A DNA stretch of 64,000 bases from Archilochus colubris (Eukaryota; Chordata; Aves; Apodiformes; Trochilidae). Shown piece by piece: positions 12,501 to 25,241 of this stretch. The stretch spans positions 92,205,115 through 92,269,114 of the forward strand of contig CM041085.1 in NCBI GenBank assembly GCA_023079485.1. Reading direction: 5' to 3'. Position 1 is the first letter of the stretch; each line of letters opens with the position of its first letter. The notes beneath the pieces were generated by a model. It saw only the letters and a list, made by a program, of their open reading frames with translations, ran no database searches and was not told where the DNA came from. The position numbers and the translations under genes are program-made.

Positions 12501-15500
12501 CCAAACTCATGCCAATAAAGCTCTCTGTACCAGATGGCTGTGCATCCCATGTATTTATGCATACCTAGAAATTATGCTTTCTGTAATAGTTTTACGCATG
12601 CATGTAGAGGATTGCACACACATAGACACACATTGACTGAAAAGGAAATATTTCCCTCTTTCCTTTAGCATAAAAAGTAGCATCCTATTGATAAGAGTGT
12701 GGACAAGACCAACACTCACTTTTTATCCGATACCAGACCAAACGTACAAATACGAAGTTTTAAGCCATTAGAAGCACCTGAGAAGATGGATTCCAGCTGA
12801 CACTCCTCAAGCTGTATTACCCTAAACATTATTACTCACATTTATAGATGAGAAGTCCACGTTCTAAGTGGAATTTGTATGCAAGTCTCTCCATGTTATA
12901 CAAGTCCACCAATCCTTTAATCACCTATAATGACTTTTATATTCAGCAAAAATAAAAGAATATAAAAATATACCTTCTTTAAAGGATGTAGAAGGTCTTT
13001 CAATTAATACAAATTTAAGGACCTAGAAAATCACATGAATCATTCCAAAAATGCATTTTTACCTAGAAGATATTATCATAGATATTTATTTTTAAAACAC
13101 TAATGTTACTCATGGACTTCCAAAAAAAAAATTAGATCTCACTGAAGTCTGCTACTTCTTTGTAATAAAAACTCAGAAAAAAATAAGCAGCTTTTAAAAT
13201 TCCTCTTAAATTGCTTACAGTAATACTTAAGTACATATGGAGGGCTTTTCATGTGTAAAGCACAAAACATTTCATAAACATGGAAATAAAATTATTATGC
13301 CTCTTTTTAAGTGGGATCCTGAAAATATATAGGGTGTGTGCATGTCACACCACTGTCCTGTGCAGGGACATCTGAGTCAGCTTATGTCTAATTACTTTTG
13401 TGGCTGGGAACAGTCTCGTCACGCTAACATGATGCTCTGGGAAGGTGAAAACGCCCTGCTCCTCATGGATCTCCTTGATGCACTTTACCCTGCCATGCGA
13501 ACAAACCCTCAGAGGCTAAAGGCTTGTATTTACAGAGAGCTGAGCATCCCAAAGTCCTTCTGAAAGCAATCCCTGCAGCTATCCCTGAGCCTTGCCTCGC
13601 CCTCCACTTCTGCATTTAAAACCCTCTACACCTTCTCTTTCTGCTGACTGTCCTGCTGAGTGATGAGATGCCCAAAGAGAAAGCTCAGGCAAGCTGTGTC
13701 TGGGCTTGCAAAATGGGTTTCTTCAAGCAAATTCCTTCATTTAGAGAGAAGTGATTGTTAAATAAAAAGAAAATCTCATCTCCTGAGTGAATATGAAATA
13801 GTTACCCAGGAGTCCTGGCTGTAGGGCTAGCACCCAAGTGTTTTAAGGTCAGATTTATTCTTAGTATCAGCTCTTTGAAGTTGCAACAGTGTCAGGCTTG
13901 TGCTGTGCAGGGAGTCCGATTTCATTATCATAATGGTCCCTTCTGACATCAGAATCTGTCAACCATAGTTTTATCAGCCTCAGTTGGAAACGGCTGCCAA
14001 GCCGAATAGGGAAGGTCTCCAAAACTGATAATAAGCTATGAGTTTTTAAAGGATACAAATATTGTTTTTTTGTTTGCCCAGCTGTTTTCCAAAATAACTT
14101 CCGGTAAAATAAATCAGAAAACTATATCTCAAGAGGAAAGCAATGACAGGGTGGCAAGGCCCACAGAGAGGACATGTGAACACAGAACAAGCACCAGCAT
14201 ACAATCCAGAAGTAAAGAAGACTGAATGATACAAAAATATAATTATATTCATTAAAATATCAGAATCACAGCTAATCTGGAGGGAAGGGAGAAGATTGTG
14301 GCCAGATGAACGAACTCAAAACAAGAGCCCTGCCACTATGATTCTGCGAGGAATAACATGTAGTACAGAGTCTCACTGGATGCAGTACTAAAGACTCATT
14401 ATCTTCAAAATCCCAGGCACAAAGCACCCAAAAGTATGCCTGAAAACAAGTAAGAAAGAAAAAACTGCAAATAAACCACTAAGGAATGCTTGGCAACTTG
14501 AAAACTAATGAAACATTTATTTTTCTTGGGGTTGTGGTTTTGAGCAAATTTGAGAAAGGAAGGAAAAAATGTTCATTAATATTAAAATCCTTCCTGGACA
14601 ACCTGCTGACCTTCAAGAGCCTACCATGACTTGGAAATCAATTAAAACCATCCTAAATCCAATACCATTCTCAGTTTTCCTAACGAGTTATTTTAGTTAA
14701 ATATGTTGATGATCACCATGAAAGAATTTTCACATACATTATATTCATAAGTGTTCTGCTTTACAGCCTGTGGTGCAATATTTATTGTGGCAGCTGCTGA
14801 CAGTAAGTTTTTCAATTAAATTCCAGTGCGTGTGAGTGAATGTTTATTTATATAAACATAACCTGTTTACACAGATCATTTGAAAATTATTTAATGTCAC
14901 ATTTTTTTCCCTTTTAAAAGGAAACAGACTTCCCCTGTTGGGTTTATGCAGTTTATAATCATAAGACTGACCAAGCAGGTTGCTTTAAGTTTTACTATTT
15001 CAGGCTAAAGTTCCATCCAGAGACACAGGTAAGCAATATAGAAACAAGACCAGAGCAGATCACCGTCTGTTATTTACATTGCAGTTGCTATAGACCTTAT
15101 TCATAGCTATTAAAAATTGTTACAGTATAATGGGAAAATATAATTCAGTGTGTTTTTACTCTAACTTGGCACTACAGGATTTAGAGAGAATGTAAGATAC
15201 TAATTCAGAAAAAAACAAAGTCCTGGATGATTTATATGTTACAATACTTACTATATTCTTTAAATTCTCCCCCTTAGATGAATAACTCAAAGCCTGGTTG
15301 AAGGAATTTTTGCATAATTTCTACATTTTCAAACAGGGGAATATTTAGCATAATTATCAGTAACATCTCCACTGTTAGGACAGCAATGCCTCCAATAGGC
15401 ATCAAAAAGTCTTTTTATACTTCTGTGCCTACACTTTGTGACACACATTCAGCCAAGACTGTTTAACTGTTTTAATCTATTAAGAAGGGAAAAAACTTAA

Positions 15501-18500
15501 ACCTGGTCCCATTTCTTTTTGTATTTTTTAAACTACGAATCCCCATACAAACTGTATGAAAACAAACAGCTTTGGGAAATTTCCACTAGGGTTTTTAAAA
15601 CTCAAAACTCTATGGTGAACTCATCAGGGTGAACTGAAATGCAGATGACAGTGATATAATCACTTCTGAGTATCTTTAAAGTAAGACAGAGGTATATGTG
15701 TATTTGGAATCAAAATGCCACATTTTGTTTCATATTTGGTGTAGTATTTTTATCAGAAAATGGTACTTAGCTGTGCTGCTAGAACATTTCAGTCAATGTA
15801 CCTTGCTGGAAATCCCCCCAAGATCTTTAAACATCTGGCTTCTTGCATTCTTCTTAAACATTTCATGGAAGTCTGTCAAATATAACATTTTCATTCTGAT
15901 TTCAGATGCAGTACTCAGTGATTCAGTTTGACCTTTGTTTTCTAAATATCAGTATTTTTGTTATGTGTAGTCTACTGCCTTAAAAATACACAGCTAAGTT
16001 ACCTATTAGAGTGCTAGGTAAACTTGAGATGCTTTCTTCTCTTACTTTATATCTCAAGAGAGTATACTTCCTATAATTAAAGGAAGAAAGTCACCTCCTC
16101 AGATAATGTAAGCAATGTCTCTCCATGGAATTTCACATATTGTGAAACTGTGGTCTCAAAGATTTTTTGAAGCACGGCTAACAAAATTCAAAATAAGTAT
16201 GTCTATCTGATACACAGGTTTTTATCAGCAGTATTGTAATTGTCCAGGAAACTTTCTCAAACTGTTGGGGTTCTTTTATGTTTTGTTTTTTGTTTTTATT
16301 TTTCATTATTATTTTTTCTTTGTTTGTTTTAATTTAAGAATATGCAGCATTAAAACCACAAAATCCATAAAATATTTTGGATAGTTATATACCACAACAG
16401 CTAAATTCCAGATGTTCACTTCTTACTGCTTTTATCTAACTGTTTTTTTCTTTGTTTGTGTGCCAGCATGCATGAAAAATTGCATGTATGCTTTTTATAT
16501 ATATGTGACAACCATTTCAAAAGCCTTTGAGTACAAATTGAGAAACCTTGCTTGCAGGGTTTATGAGCTCAGTAAGCATATGCAATGTGGCAGAAGATAA
16601 TGAAGCCTCTATCCCCAGGACAATCTCTTAAGGTTTGCTAACAGAGGACTCAGTCATTTTGGTTGAGGCCATTTATATGAAGCTAGAGAGGAAAATGTTC
16701 TTTGACAGGCATTCTATACTAGCAAAACCAATTCTTGCTCTCCGTGCAGCAATATGATAAATTATTCTTGCTCTTGAATTTCTTTTTATGGACCAGCTCA
16801 TTTTCAGTTACATTCCTACATGTGTTTACTCCCTTGAGTCAGACTTTTGTGGACCTGGGCCTGCATGTGGATGCTGGGACCAGTAAAGGAGAACTGAGTG
16901 GTGAAATAGCATCTGGAGAAGGGAAACCTTCAACCAGTTTCAATGCCTTGCTTAGGTGGGTTTCAGATATTCAGTTAATCAACACAGTCTTTATTGAAAA
17001 TAATAAAAATACAGCAGTCTGCTTGGTCATACAGTATTCTTTCTTTTTAGTTGCTCACAATGCATGCAATCAACTGAAGACATATGCTCATTTGGAACTA
17101 CACGTATACTGTGGCATGATCTAAGAGGAAGAGATAAATTATTTACACAATTATTTAAATACATAAAATCAGGCTCTTAATGATAGATGATCACACCCCT
17201 AAGCATCAATCCTGTAACCACATATGTGTGTTAGGTTAATGGAACCTCTCATGTACATTCAGTAAAGTATTTCAAACCTCTCAGGATTAGGGATCTGATT
17301 TTGGTTCAAGAAGAAAAAAGTCTCCTATTTGAACAAGTATTTTTTCATCTCTCTGCTGTTTACTAGATACCTATAAGATTTCTTTTCCAGTTTTACTAGA
17401 TGTCTTGTTTGACAAAATGAGATTAAAATCAATTGTGTATGCAATTAATTTTCTAACTAAATAGGCAATTGTAATTTCTGATACACGAATATTCTATCTC
17501 TAAACTTCAGCCTCGTTGCCAAAATCTTCCATGTATTGCCAAATAAAACAGGGCAAATAAGAGTCCCATTCAGAAAACACACCTCCTTAATATTTAAACT
17601 ATTACACCTACAATTGATAATAAATATAAGAAACCTGCTAATAAAACTAATTCAACAAGCAATTAAAAAGCATTGCTGTATTTGTAACATCATGACTCTG
17701 TTTCACCTCTTCTCACTGGGAGATACAGAGAATGGGGATGAGATTCAAAGCCCCTGCTGCAAGCACTTGCTTAAGGTGTGCTGACTGGCAGTGCCAAGGC
17801 ATCCATGCTTCTTTATTGACCTAAGAGGGAGCTCAGATCCCCTTGTCACACCAAAAACTGCATTCAGAGAGATGCCAAAAGTACCTAGAAGAGGTTGTAA
17901 ATACCTCTGGCTGAGGTGCACAATGAAAGTAGAAAAGGCAGAGGAGAGATGGTTGTCCAAGAGAAAGAGCTGGAGGGGTAGAGTGAAAAGGGAGGAGAAG
18001 GGAAGACTAATTACAACCAAAATGTATAGGATTCCTAATAATATGGTCACTTCAGGGAGTGAGAGCAGAAATGCCTGCATACTACAGACATAACGCAAAA
18101 CTTTCTTGCCTTAATTCCATCCACTTGATTCCAATTCTCATCAAGTTGCTTCTGCTCTACAAGCAGCATAGAACAGAGCCCAGCTGAGTTGAGCGTTGTT
18201 CAGTCTGCATTTGTCTTAAGCTCTCCCCTTCCACATGAAGCTGTAAGACTCAAGTAATCCAAAACTGCCAGCATTTTCACCTCGAGTGATTAGGAAGCCT
18301 TTCAGCAAACCAAAGGATCAGCAGAGAATGAGAACCCTGCTCCTCTGACATGCCTCTTTTCTGAGTCCCAGGAACAGCACATTTTTTCTTCCTTTCTGTT
18401 CCTCCAAAAAGTACTCAGAGCTCTGGCTTCAAAAGGGTCTCCTGTTTACACAGAAGAATTTTCTGGGTTCTCAAGAGCTCACTGCAAAAACAGTTTAACT

Positions 18501-20988
18501 CTTCTGAACGTCAAGTCAAAGCACTAAACCCTTCCTTGAATTTGCAACCCTCTATCACAACACTTCAGATCTGCACTTCACTTTCATAATTAAATTCAAC
18601 TTATGCATAAGAAATCAAATCATCTGCTCAATTAGACTTCTGGCACAAGTGTCTTACTGTCAGTCAGTAAGCCTAGAAAACATGAACAAAATAGATAATG
18701 ACATTGCTGTGAAAATAACTATATTAGCTACTGTAAAAGTAACTATTTCAGCATTATTTCATGCCAGTCAATCATGTAATATTTGAGCCTGGTAATCACA
18801 TAGCACTAAGTCATAAAATAAGGTGATAGCAAATAAATAAACAAGTAGAAGAATCAGTCATGGTTCTGTTTCATGTCTACTCTCTTCTCACTTCAGAAGT
18901 ATACCTTTAGAGAAAAATAATACTCTTCTTGCTACATTGTAAGGCAGCCTTCTGTAGATTCATAACAATACCTGCTACTGTCAGAGTCAGATCCATTGAT
19001 ATCTGATATTTTTGGGCCCATCCTCAGCAAAGACAAGTTACAGATCTCTATCAAGCAGACACTGCACAACCACATATACCTTCTTATTATTTAAAAGAAA
19101 CCCCCACCCTTCACAGTGACTTTTCAGACAATTATTGCATGTCTGTGCTAATCCACCATAAGGCACTGCCAAGGAATTATCAGAACAGCAGGTAGCTTTG
19201 GATATCATTGTGCTCTGTCATGCTGGATGGAGACCTAATTGCTTCGATGGGCAGCATGCCCCTGGCATTTGAGGGAAATCAGATTTGCTGGCTGACACTG
19301 CCACTTCTTTTCGCTGCCTATGATGCTTCTGATCAGAAGGTACAGCTCACTGGCAGTGGATTCTGCACAGCTTAAATAGGGCTGTGCCTCAGTGAATGGC
19401 TCTTGACAAAGGTCCCACAGAGAATCAGAGGACACTTGCTCTTTTTCTGTGCTGGTTAGTTCACCTCCACCTCATTTTTATTTCTAGATTACTGAGCATC
19501 AAAAGCCTAGCAGGAAAACACTACCTACAATTCCTTCTGTGGGCTGATACCACACAAATTTACCAAAAATAGGTGATGTCCAGTGCTTCAGCTAGCACTT
19601 AAACCATAAAGGGAGCTTACAGAGCTGAAGTGAAGCCTGCTCGACAAAGAATGCCTGCAGCTCCAGGAAATAGCAGGAAAATAAGGCCGAGATGTTAGAT
19701 CTGTTGTTTGAACTGAAGGCACACCCATCTGGCTATCTGAACACAGTGCTACTGTTGGAGTCGACTGCTAGTGGATGAAGCAGATATCAAAGTTTTCTTT
19801 TCATCTCTGTGAGATACAGTGCATAACTTCTCATATTATCCTATCGCCTCCCTTCATCTCTTACAGCAGGATCACTGGCAGAAGGGAAAAGGTCTGAGGA
19901 ATCTGATGCTGCAGTTAGCAAAAACCTCGGGATAAGAGACACAACATAGAACTTTTCTGAAGGCAGCTTCATGCCCACACACCTTGCTGAGGAGAGTAGG
20001 GGTCACCACAGATTGTTCTTGAGGAACATGCTCTCATTCCCTCTCATATTAAATCTTCTGGGCAGTCAGTGCAAGCAGTCCAGACTATGAGACAGACCTG
20101 GTTCAGACAGCAAAGGTATGAGAACACTCTGCGTATGTTTTGAAGATACACCCACTTTATCTCAAGATAAGAAAGGACTTTATGCTTTTACAAGTGTTAT
20201 TGAAAAGTGAGTACTACAAAACTACAGTCATATATATGAACGCAAACTTTTTTGGATAAGTTTGATGTTCCTCAGAAATTGGTTTTCATAACTATAACAC
20301 CAAATGCATGACTATTATTTTTTTATGCACTGAAGCCACAGAGACAAGAAAGCAAAAATTTGTTATCTGGCCCCTACTTGCTCTGAGTTTGCTGTTTGCT
20401 AATGTATAATGCTCTCAGGACTTTGGTTCTTAATTATATCACTTTTTAAACTGTGATGTGTTTGGTTTTAATGCTTTTGTGGCTTTGCATTTCCATATAA
20501 AACTACACACACTTTGGTCAGGTTCTTTGATGCCTAGGGATAAAGGAGAGTGTATAAACTCTGAATCTTCTGTTTATACTGCAGCAATGGTGCCTGCACT
20601 GGCTGGCACCCATCAGGAAGACTGAGAGCCAGTGAACTAAATGGTATACAGACATGTAGCAAAACGCAATGATGTTTACAACCTAGGAAAACAAACACCC
20701 AAGATATAGGAGAAGTTGTCAAACAAACACAAGGTAAGCAGAGATGGCTATTTTGGTTACTTTCAGTTCTACTTCTATGATTCAAATAAAACTACACTCA
20801 ACTGGCTTACTGGTCAGTGGACTGTATACTGAAAAATCACTAAATTTGTTGATCAAGCAAGCCATAACTTCATCTTGCAATTATTTCATTAGAACATCTC
20901 TATTGAGGTGAGTCATTTTATGGATGTCTACAGATCCTACTGTAAGATCCTACTACTCAGTGCCAGTTACACCCTGTTACTGTTACCA
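9533..20988. other. Long gene-free stretch, probably FAM83B intron
   Basis: No exon, RNA gene, LTR or clear CR1 was recognised in about 11.5 kb. Only minor simple sequence is present, such as T/G-rich runs at about 16270-16335. Two moderately complex segments, about 10180-10440 and 14755-14900, resemble conserved non-coding DNA in texture (TAATTA-type and E-box-like words), but this is only an impression. Open frames on opposite strands at about 17745-18098 overlap and have no recognisable content. Confidence 0.4.
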
Positions 20989-21561
20989 TCACTTCTTTCT
21001 AAAGTAAACTAGGGTAGGATTTTCAAGGGTAAAAGCCCTCTGAGTTCTCAGGCATGCAGCAAGCATTTTTGAAAATGTGGACTTTAACTTATTGCACCTC
21101 TTCATTACACAATGTTTATAGGCATACATTATCACCAGGATGATTGCCCTGGTAGCAATGGCAAGGTCTGCACTTGTTTTAGAGTTGGAGTGTCCTTTAG
21201 TATCTTCTGTCACCTGTGCTGGAACAGTTGCAATACTCCTTGGGGAAAATAATGTTAAGCAAATTGTTCTGAAATAATTACAAGTGCAGTGGATACTTGT
21301 ACTCAAATCTGATACATGAGGAAATTTACTACATGCAGTTTGGTAGCATTCAATCCCACTCCTTCCAAACTGAAGAATGAGAAATTCTGAACTAGCAGCA
21401 CTCTGGATTTTTGTGCTTTTTGTTCTGCTCCATCTCAGCAGTTCTCCACTTTCCATGCAGTTTCTATCATACTGTATTACACAAATACCACTCCAGTATT
21501 GAAAGTATCCGTATACCAAGCTATGCTCTTTTCTAATTCTATTACAATCAATATATAACAA
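20989..21561 (-). other. Unusually long open frame of unknown nature (190 codons)
   Basis: A minus-strand frame stays open for 190 codons in AT-rich DNA. It has no ATG at its 5' end: the first codon is TTG, and the first Met is about 36 residues in. I recognise no domain. The last third contains a short hydrophobic stretch, LAIATRAIILVIMYA, followed by basic residues, which could pass for a membrane segment but also occurs by chance. No clear acceptor/donor pair or promoter was identified. It may be a chance frame, an eroded pseudogene, or part of an unannotated transcript. I do not assign a function. Confidence 0.15.
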
Positions 21562-21674
21562 ACAAATTTAAAGTTTAAAATCACTCTAAATATGTTCCCC
21601 ATCACTCAGAGCACCACTGGCTATGTTGGAAAGCCATCAGAGATCAAAAGCTGTGTTAAAATTGCAAGAGATTT

Positions 21675-21695
21675 AAAAAGGCCTATGGCCTTTTT
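21675..21695. repeat. Perfect short inverted repeat (9-bp stem, 3-nt loop)
   Basis: AAAAAGGCC, then TAT, then GGCCTTTTT forms a perfect hairpin. A further AGGCC follows directly, so a second register is possible. There is no sign that it marks a gene. Confidence 0.85.
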
Positions 21696-24600
21696 AGGCC
21701 TTCCACATAGGAATGTGAAGGGATTAAGCCTATAGTTCTTCAGGCAGGATTGTTCCCTGTATGAAAAAGATTAGAAGAATTGAGATCTCTGGAGGATAGG
21801 AATTCAGAAGAACTAAAATACTACTTCAACATTATCAGGGTTTTTTACTGATAGGCAAGAAAATGAGAGGGACAAAACCCAAATGCACTGAACAGTGCAC
21901 TGAAAGAGGCATCCTGCCGCAGCGAAATTATTTTAAATCAAGGTGTTTGTGTTTATATTTATAGCATACTTTTACCTATAGTCACTTCAGAACAAAATTG
22001 CTTTTGAATACAATACAGACCATTTTCATCTCCTGAATGTGCAAAAAGCATGAATGACTTTTTAAAAGTGCTTTTTATTTTAACCTATGAAGATTGATGT
22101 CAATGAAAGAAAAGGTTTTAATGAAAAAATATTGCTACAAAGTCTATACTTACTTCTTATGTGACTAAGACAGACATTAATAAATACAGCTGCCTGTAGA
22201 TCTGGCCTTTAATTTTCCTTATTATTCTGTTTTTAAATTCATCATGAATATGCGATACTTTGATAGCATATTAGCACAGTTATGACACAGAAATGTCAAT
22301 GCCTATACATCAGTTATTTACAAATTTTAATATAAAATACCAGTATCAAAGACATCTTAATTAGCCTTTCAAACCTCTGACCTGATAGAAACCTCTGAGT
22401 AAAAACCCACCACAACTGATTAAAATTATTTTATCATATTCCCACTCCCCAGGTTATCCCTATCCTGTGCTTTCTTTTTCCTCCTCCTCCAGGAGGAGGG
22501 CTGCCAGGCAACACTGTGGGTACTACATGTAGTGCAACTGTTTATAAGCATGACACAAGTCACAGGCTTTCCAGATGATAAAAGTGCTTGTGGATGTGTC
22601 CCAACAATGTCAGTCTTCTCTGCCTTCACTGCAAGTGGACTGCTGTGACTGCCCTGGGACTACCCTTACCCAGAGGGAGCAGGATGCCAGCAGGAGAAGG
22701 TGACAGTCAAGTAAAATTGTGTGAGGACTCCAAAGGCAAACCCAAGCATATAAAATACCTGAAATAATTATGTGTTTTTAGCAGATCACAAAAACCCCCA
22801 CCAAGATGTGACTTCACTCTCTCTGATAAATCTATCAAAACCTAAAAATTCTGTTTCACCTGGAAACTATATGCTGGGTTATAACTAACAGGAAGTAATT
22901 CAACAGAAAGTGAGTAGAAGTGAATGATGTTATGCACCCTTCAGCATAGCAGTTGAACCAAAAAGCACTTGCTGAAATCCTTCTGGAGTAGAATATTATG
23001 GCAGAGAAAATGTTGCCTATACATCATCAGCTGAGAACTGACTCTTTCTATGATTAAAAAATATCCACTGGTTATCAGACACTCTACACATCATATAGAA
23101 ACTTCTGAGTGGGTACTATCACATGTATCTATCCTGTCTCCCTGAGCCCAGCAGATTGGTCTAGCTTTTATGAAAAAAAATATAAAAATGCAGCCCCTTT
23201 CTCTCATCTGCTTGGATTGCTGACATTAATCAGCTAAGATAATCACTGCCACAAATACAATTCTTTATCATGTTCCAATTGGTGATAAAATTATAGTTAA
23301 CATTGTTGGCAAACAGTGTTACTGAGAGTAAAAAAGGATTGTTCAATGCAGCTACATTCTACAAGTTTCTTTCTGTATTGAAACATCACTCTTCATATAG
23401 GCATGTAAAGAATTTTATTTTCTTTTATACCACACTGCAGACAGAACTCCATCATTGTTACTGTATTAACAGATGACAAAATGAGATCAATAGCAACTAG
23501 TAATTTTTTTCTGTAATAGCCTTACCTGAAACAGAAAAAAAGCCACCCAAACTAGAAGAAAACATTTTTATTTTTATATGATTGTAAACTGAGTCAACTG
23601 TTTTTATGTGCCTTGTTTCACTGCTCTAAAACACAACACAGGCATCAGATTTTGTTTTTTACTTACATGAGGTCTACATCTAGCAGGTCCATCAAGACAA
23701 ATTACACTTGTTTACACTGCAACTTAATTCTTCCCCAAGAGTTCAAGTTTCATAAACTTTTCTCACATTAAAAAGGCAAATCACGAGTAATTCAGAAAAA
23801 TTTTTTGAGCTTCCAAAATGATATTACACTAACCATCTTAATTCATAGTTAAGCTTCTAAAAACAAGTAAGATTTTAAAAAGTCTCACAATTTATCACTG
23901 ATTTTATGAACCCAGGTAGGTTTAAGATTGCTACTCTATTGGAATAAAATAAAATCAGGGGGAAATATTGCATATTTATCAAATATCATGCAACTTCTTG
24001 CATTCCACCAGAAAATCCCTGAAGTATATCAGGGAAGTCTGTCAGTGTTGCAAACCAGCAATCCTTGGGCTGTCTAAACAGTATGATTGTTTAAAAATCT
24101 GTTTTGAATTCTCTCCAGAAAGAGCTGATCCTTATTTGGATATCAACCTAAAAGACTCAGAGCTAGCTACGCATTCCCTTTAAAACTATGTAGGAATGTC
24201 CCAGTGGTGGAGAAGGAATCCACTTAATGAAGTAAGAGAAAAACATGCTGCTAGAAGGAGCCCTCGATGCCCAGGGCTGTCCTTTCCCTGTTGTCTCCCC
24301 CTGTCAATCACTCCTGCAAGGACAGCACGAGCAGTTTCTTGTACACATGTACAAGCCTCATAACTGACAGTTTTGATGCAACTCTTATGAAAAAGCCATA
24401 CAAGGAGAAGACACTTCATTACTGAAGTCTCTGTGTTACTTGATAGTACGAGAAGGAAGTTTCACATTAACCTGACAAAGATCAGTAATCATCCTGATAC
24501 AATTTCCCAGATGAGTAATCCACTCAGAAAAAACTGCTAAACATTATCAGTCCTGGTTCAGATAGCCCAGCCAGGATGAGTCAAGTCGTAAGAGCATCTC

Positions 24601-25217
24601 AACCCTCTGAGAATCTGGAAAGCTGCCAATGATCAAAGTTAGAGGACTCCAAAACACACAAGAAATAAGACTACTGGCTTGTTTGCAAAAGTCTGTCCAT
24701 CATTAAGGTCAGACTTTGCAGGGCTTTATCCCTGCATGTTTATATCAACATCATAAAAAGACTCATGTCTCCTCAGTTGACACAGTCATGCCAAACACCC
24801 TCCTTGTATGAACACAGGTTATGTTGACAGAGGAGGATGGTTGGCAAGCTGGATCATTTGAACATGAGGTCTAGTTACACCAACAGTAAAACCATTTTCT
24901 TGTCATGTTAGGTTTAACCTAAGGCACTCTGCTAACATCAGACCTATCCTGCAGAAGTGTCATAGTATAGACTGCAAATTAATGTCATCCTATTTTATGA
25001 CTCAGTGCTCCTAGTCATTAATGTCAACTAAGAAACATAAGTATTGATTGGTCTCCTTAAAATGGTTAAAACATTTAGCTTATTTGTTTAGAATGAAGCT
25101 GATGTGTATAATTTTTACAAATCTTATAAATTTAAGAAACGAAAAATGGACAAGATTTTCTCACAAAATTTTTTATAGTCACTGCTTTTAGTCTAGTGTA
25201 GCTGAGCCTTAAAAATG
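21696..25217. other. Non-coding sequence, nothing recognised
   Basis: Probably intronic to FAM83B. No exon or transposon was identified on either strand. Confidence 0.4.
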
Positions 25218-25241
25218 TTTTTCCTCATAAGTGAGGAAAAA
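25218..25241. repeat. Perfect 10-bp inverted repeat with 4-nt loop
   Basis: TTTTTCCTCA, loop TAAG, TGAGGAAAAA. The stem is perfect and AT-rich at its base. No transposon termini or transcript evidence accompanies it. Confidence 0.85.

Noticed and set aside
17745..18098. Overlapping plus (100 codons) and minus (117 codons) open frames
   Set aside because: No recognisable protein, no splice context and no reason to prefer either strand; treated as chance.
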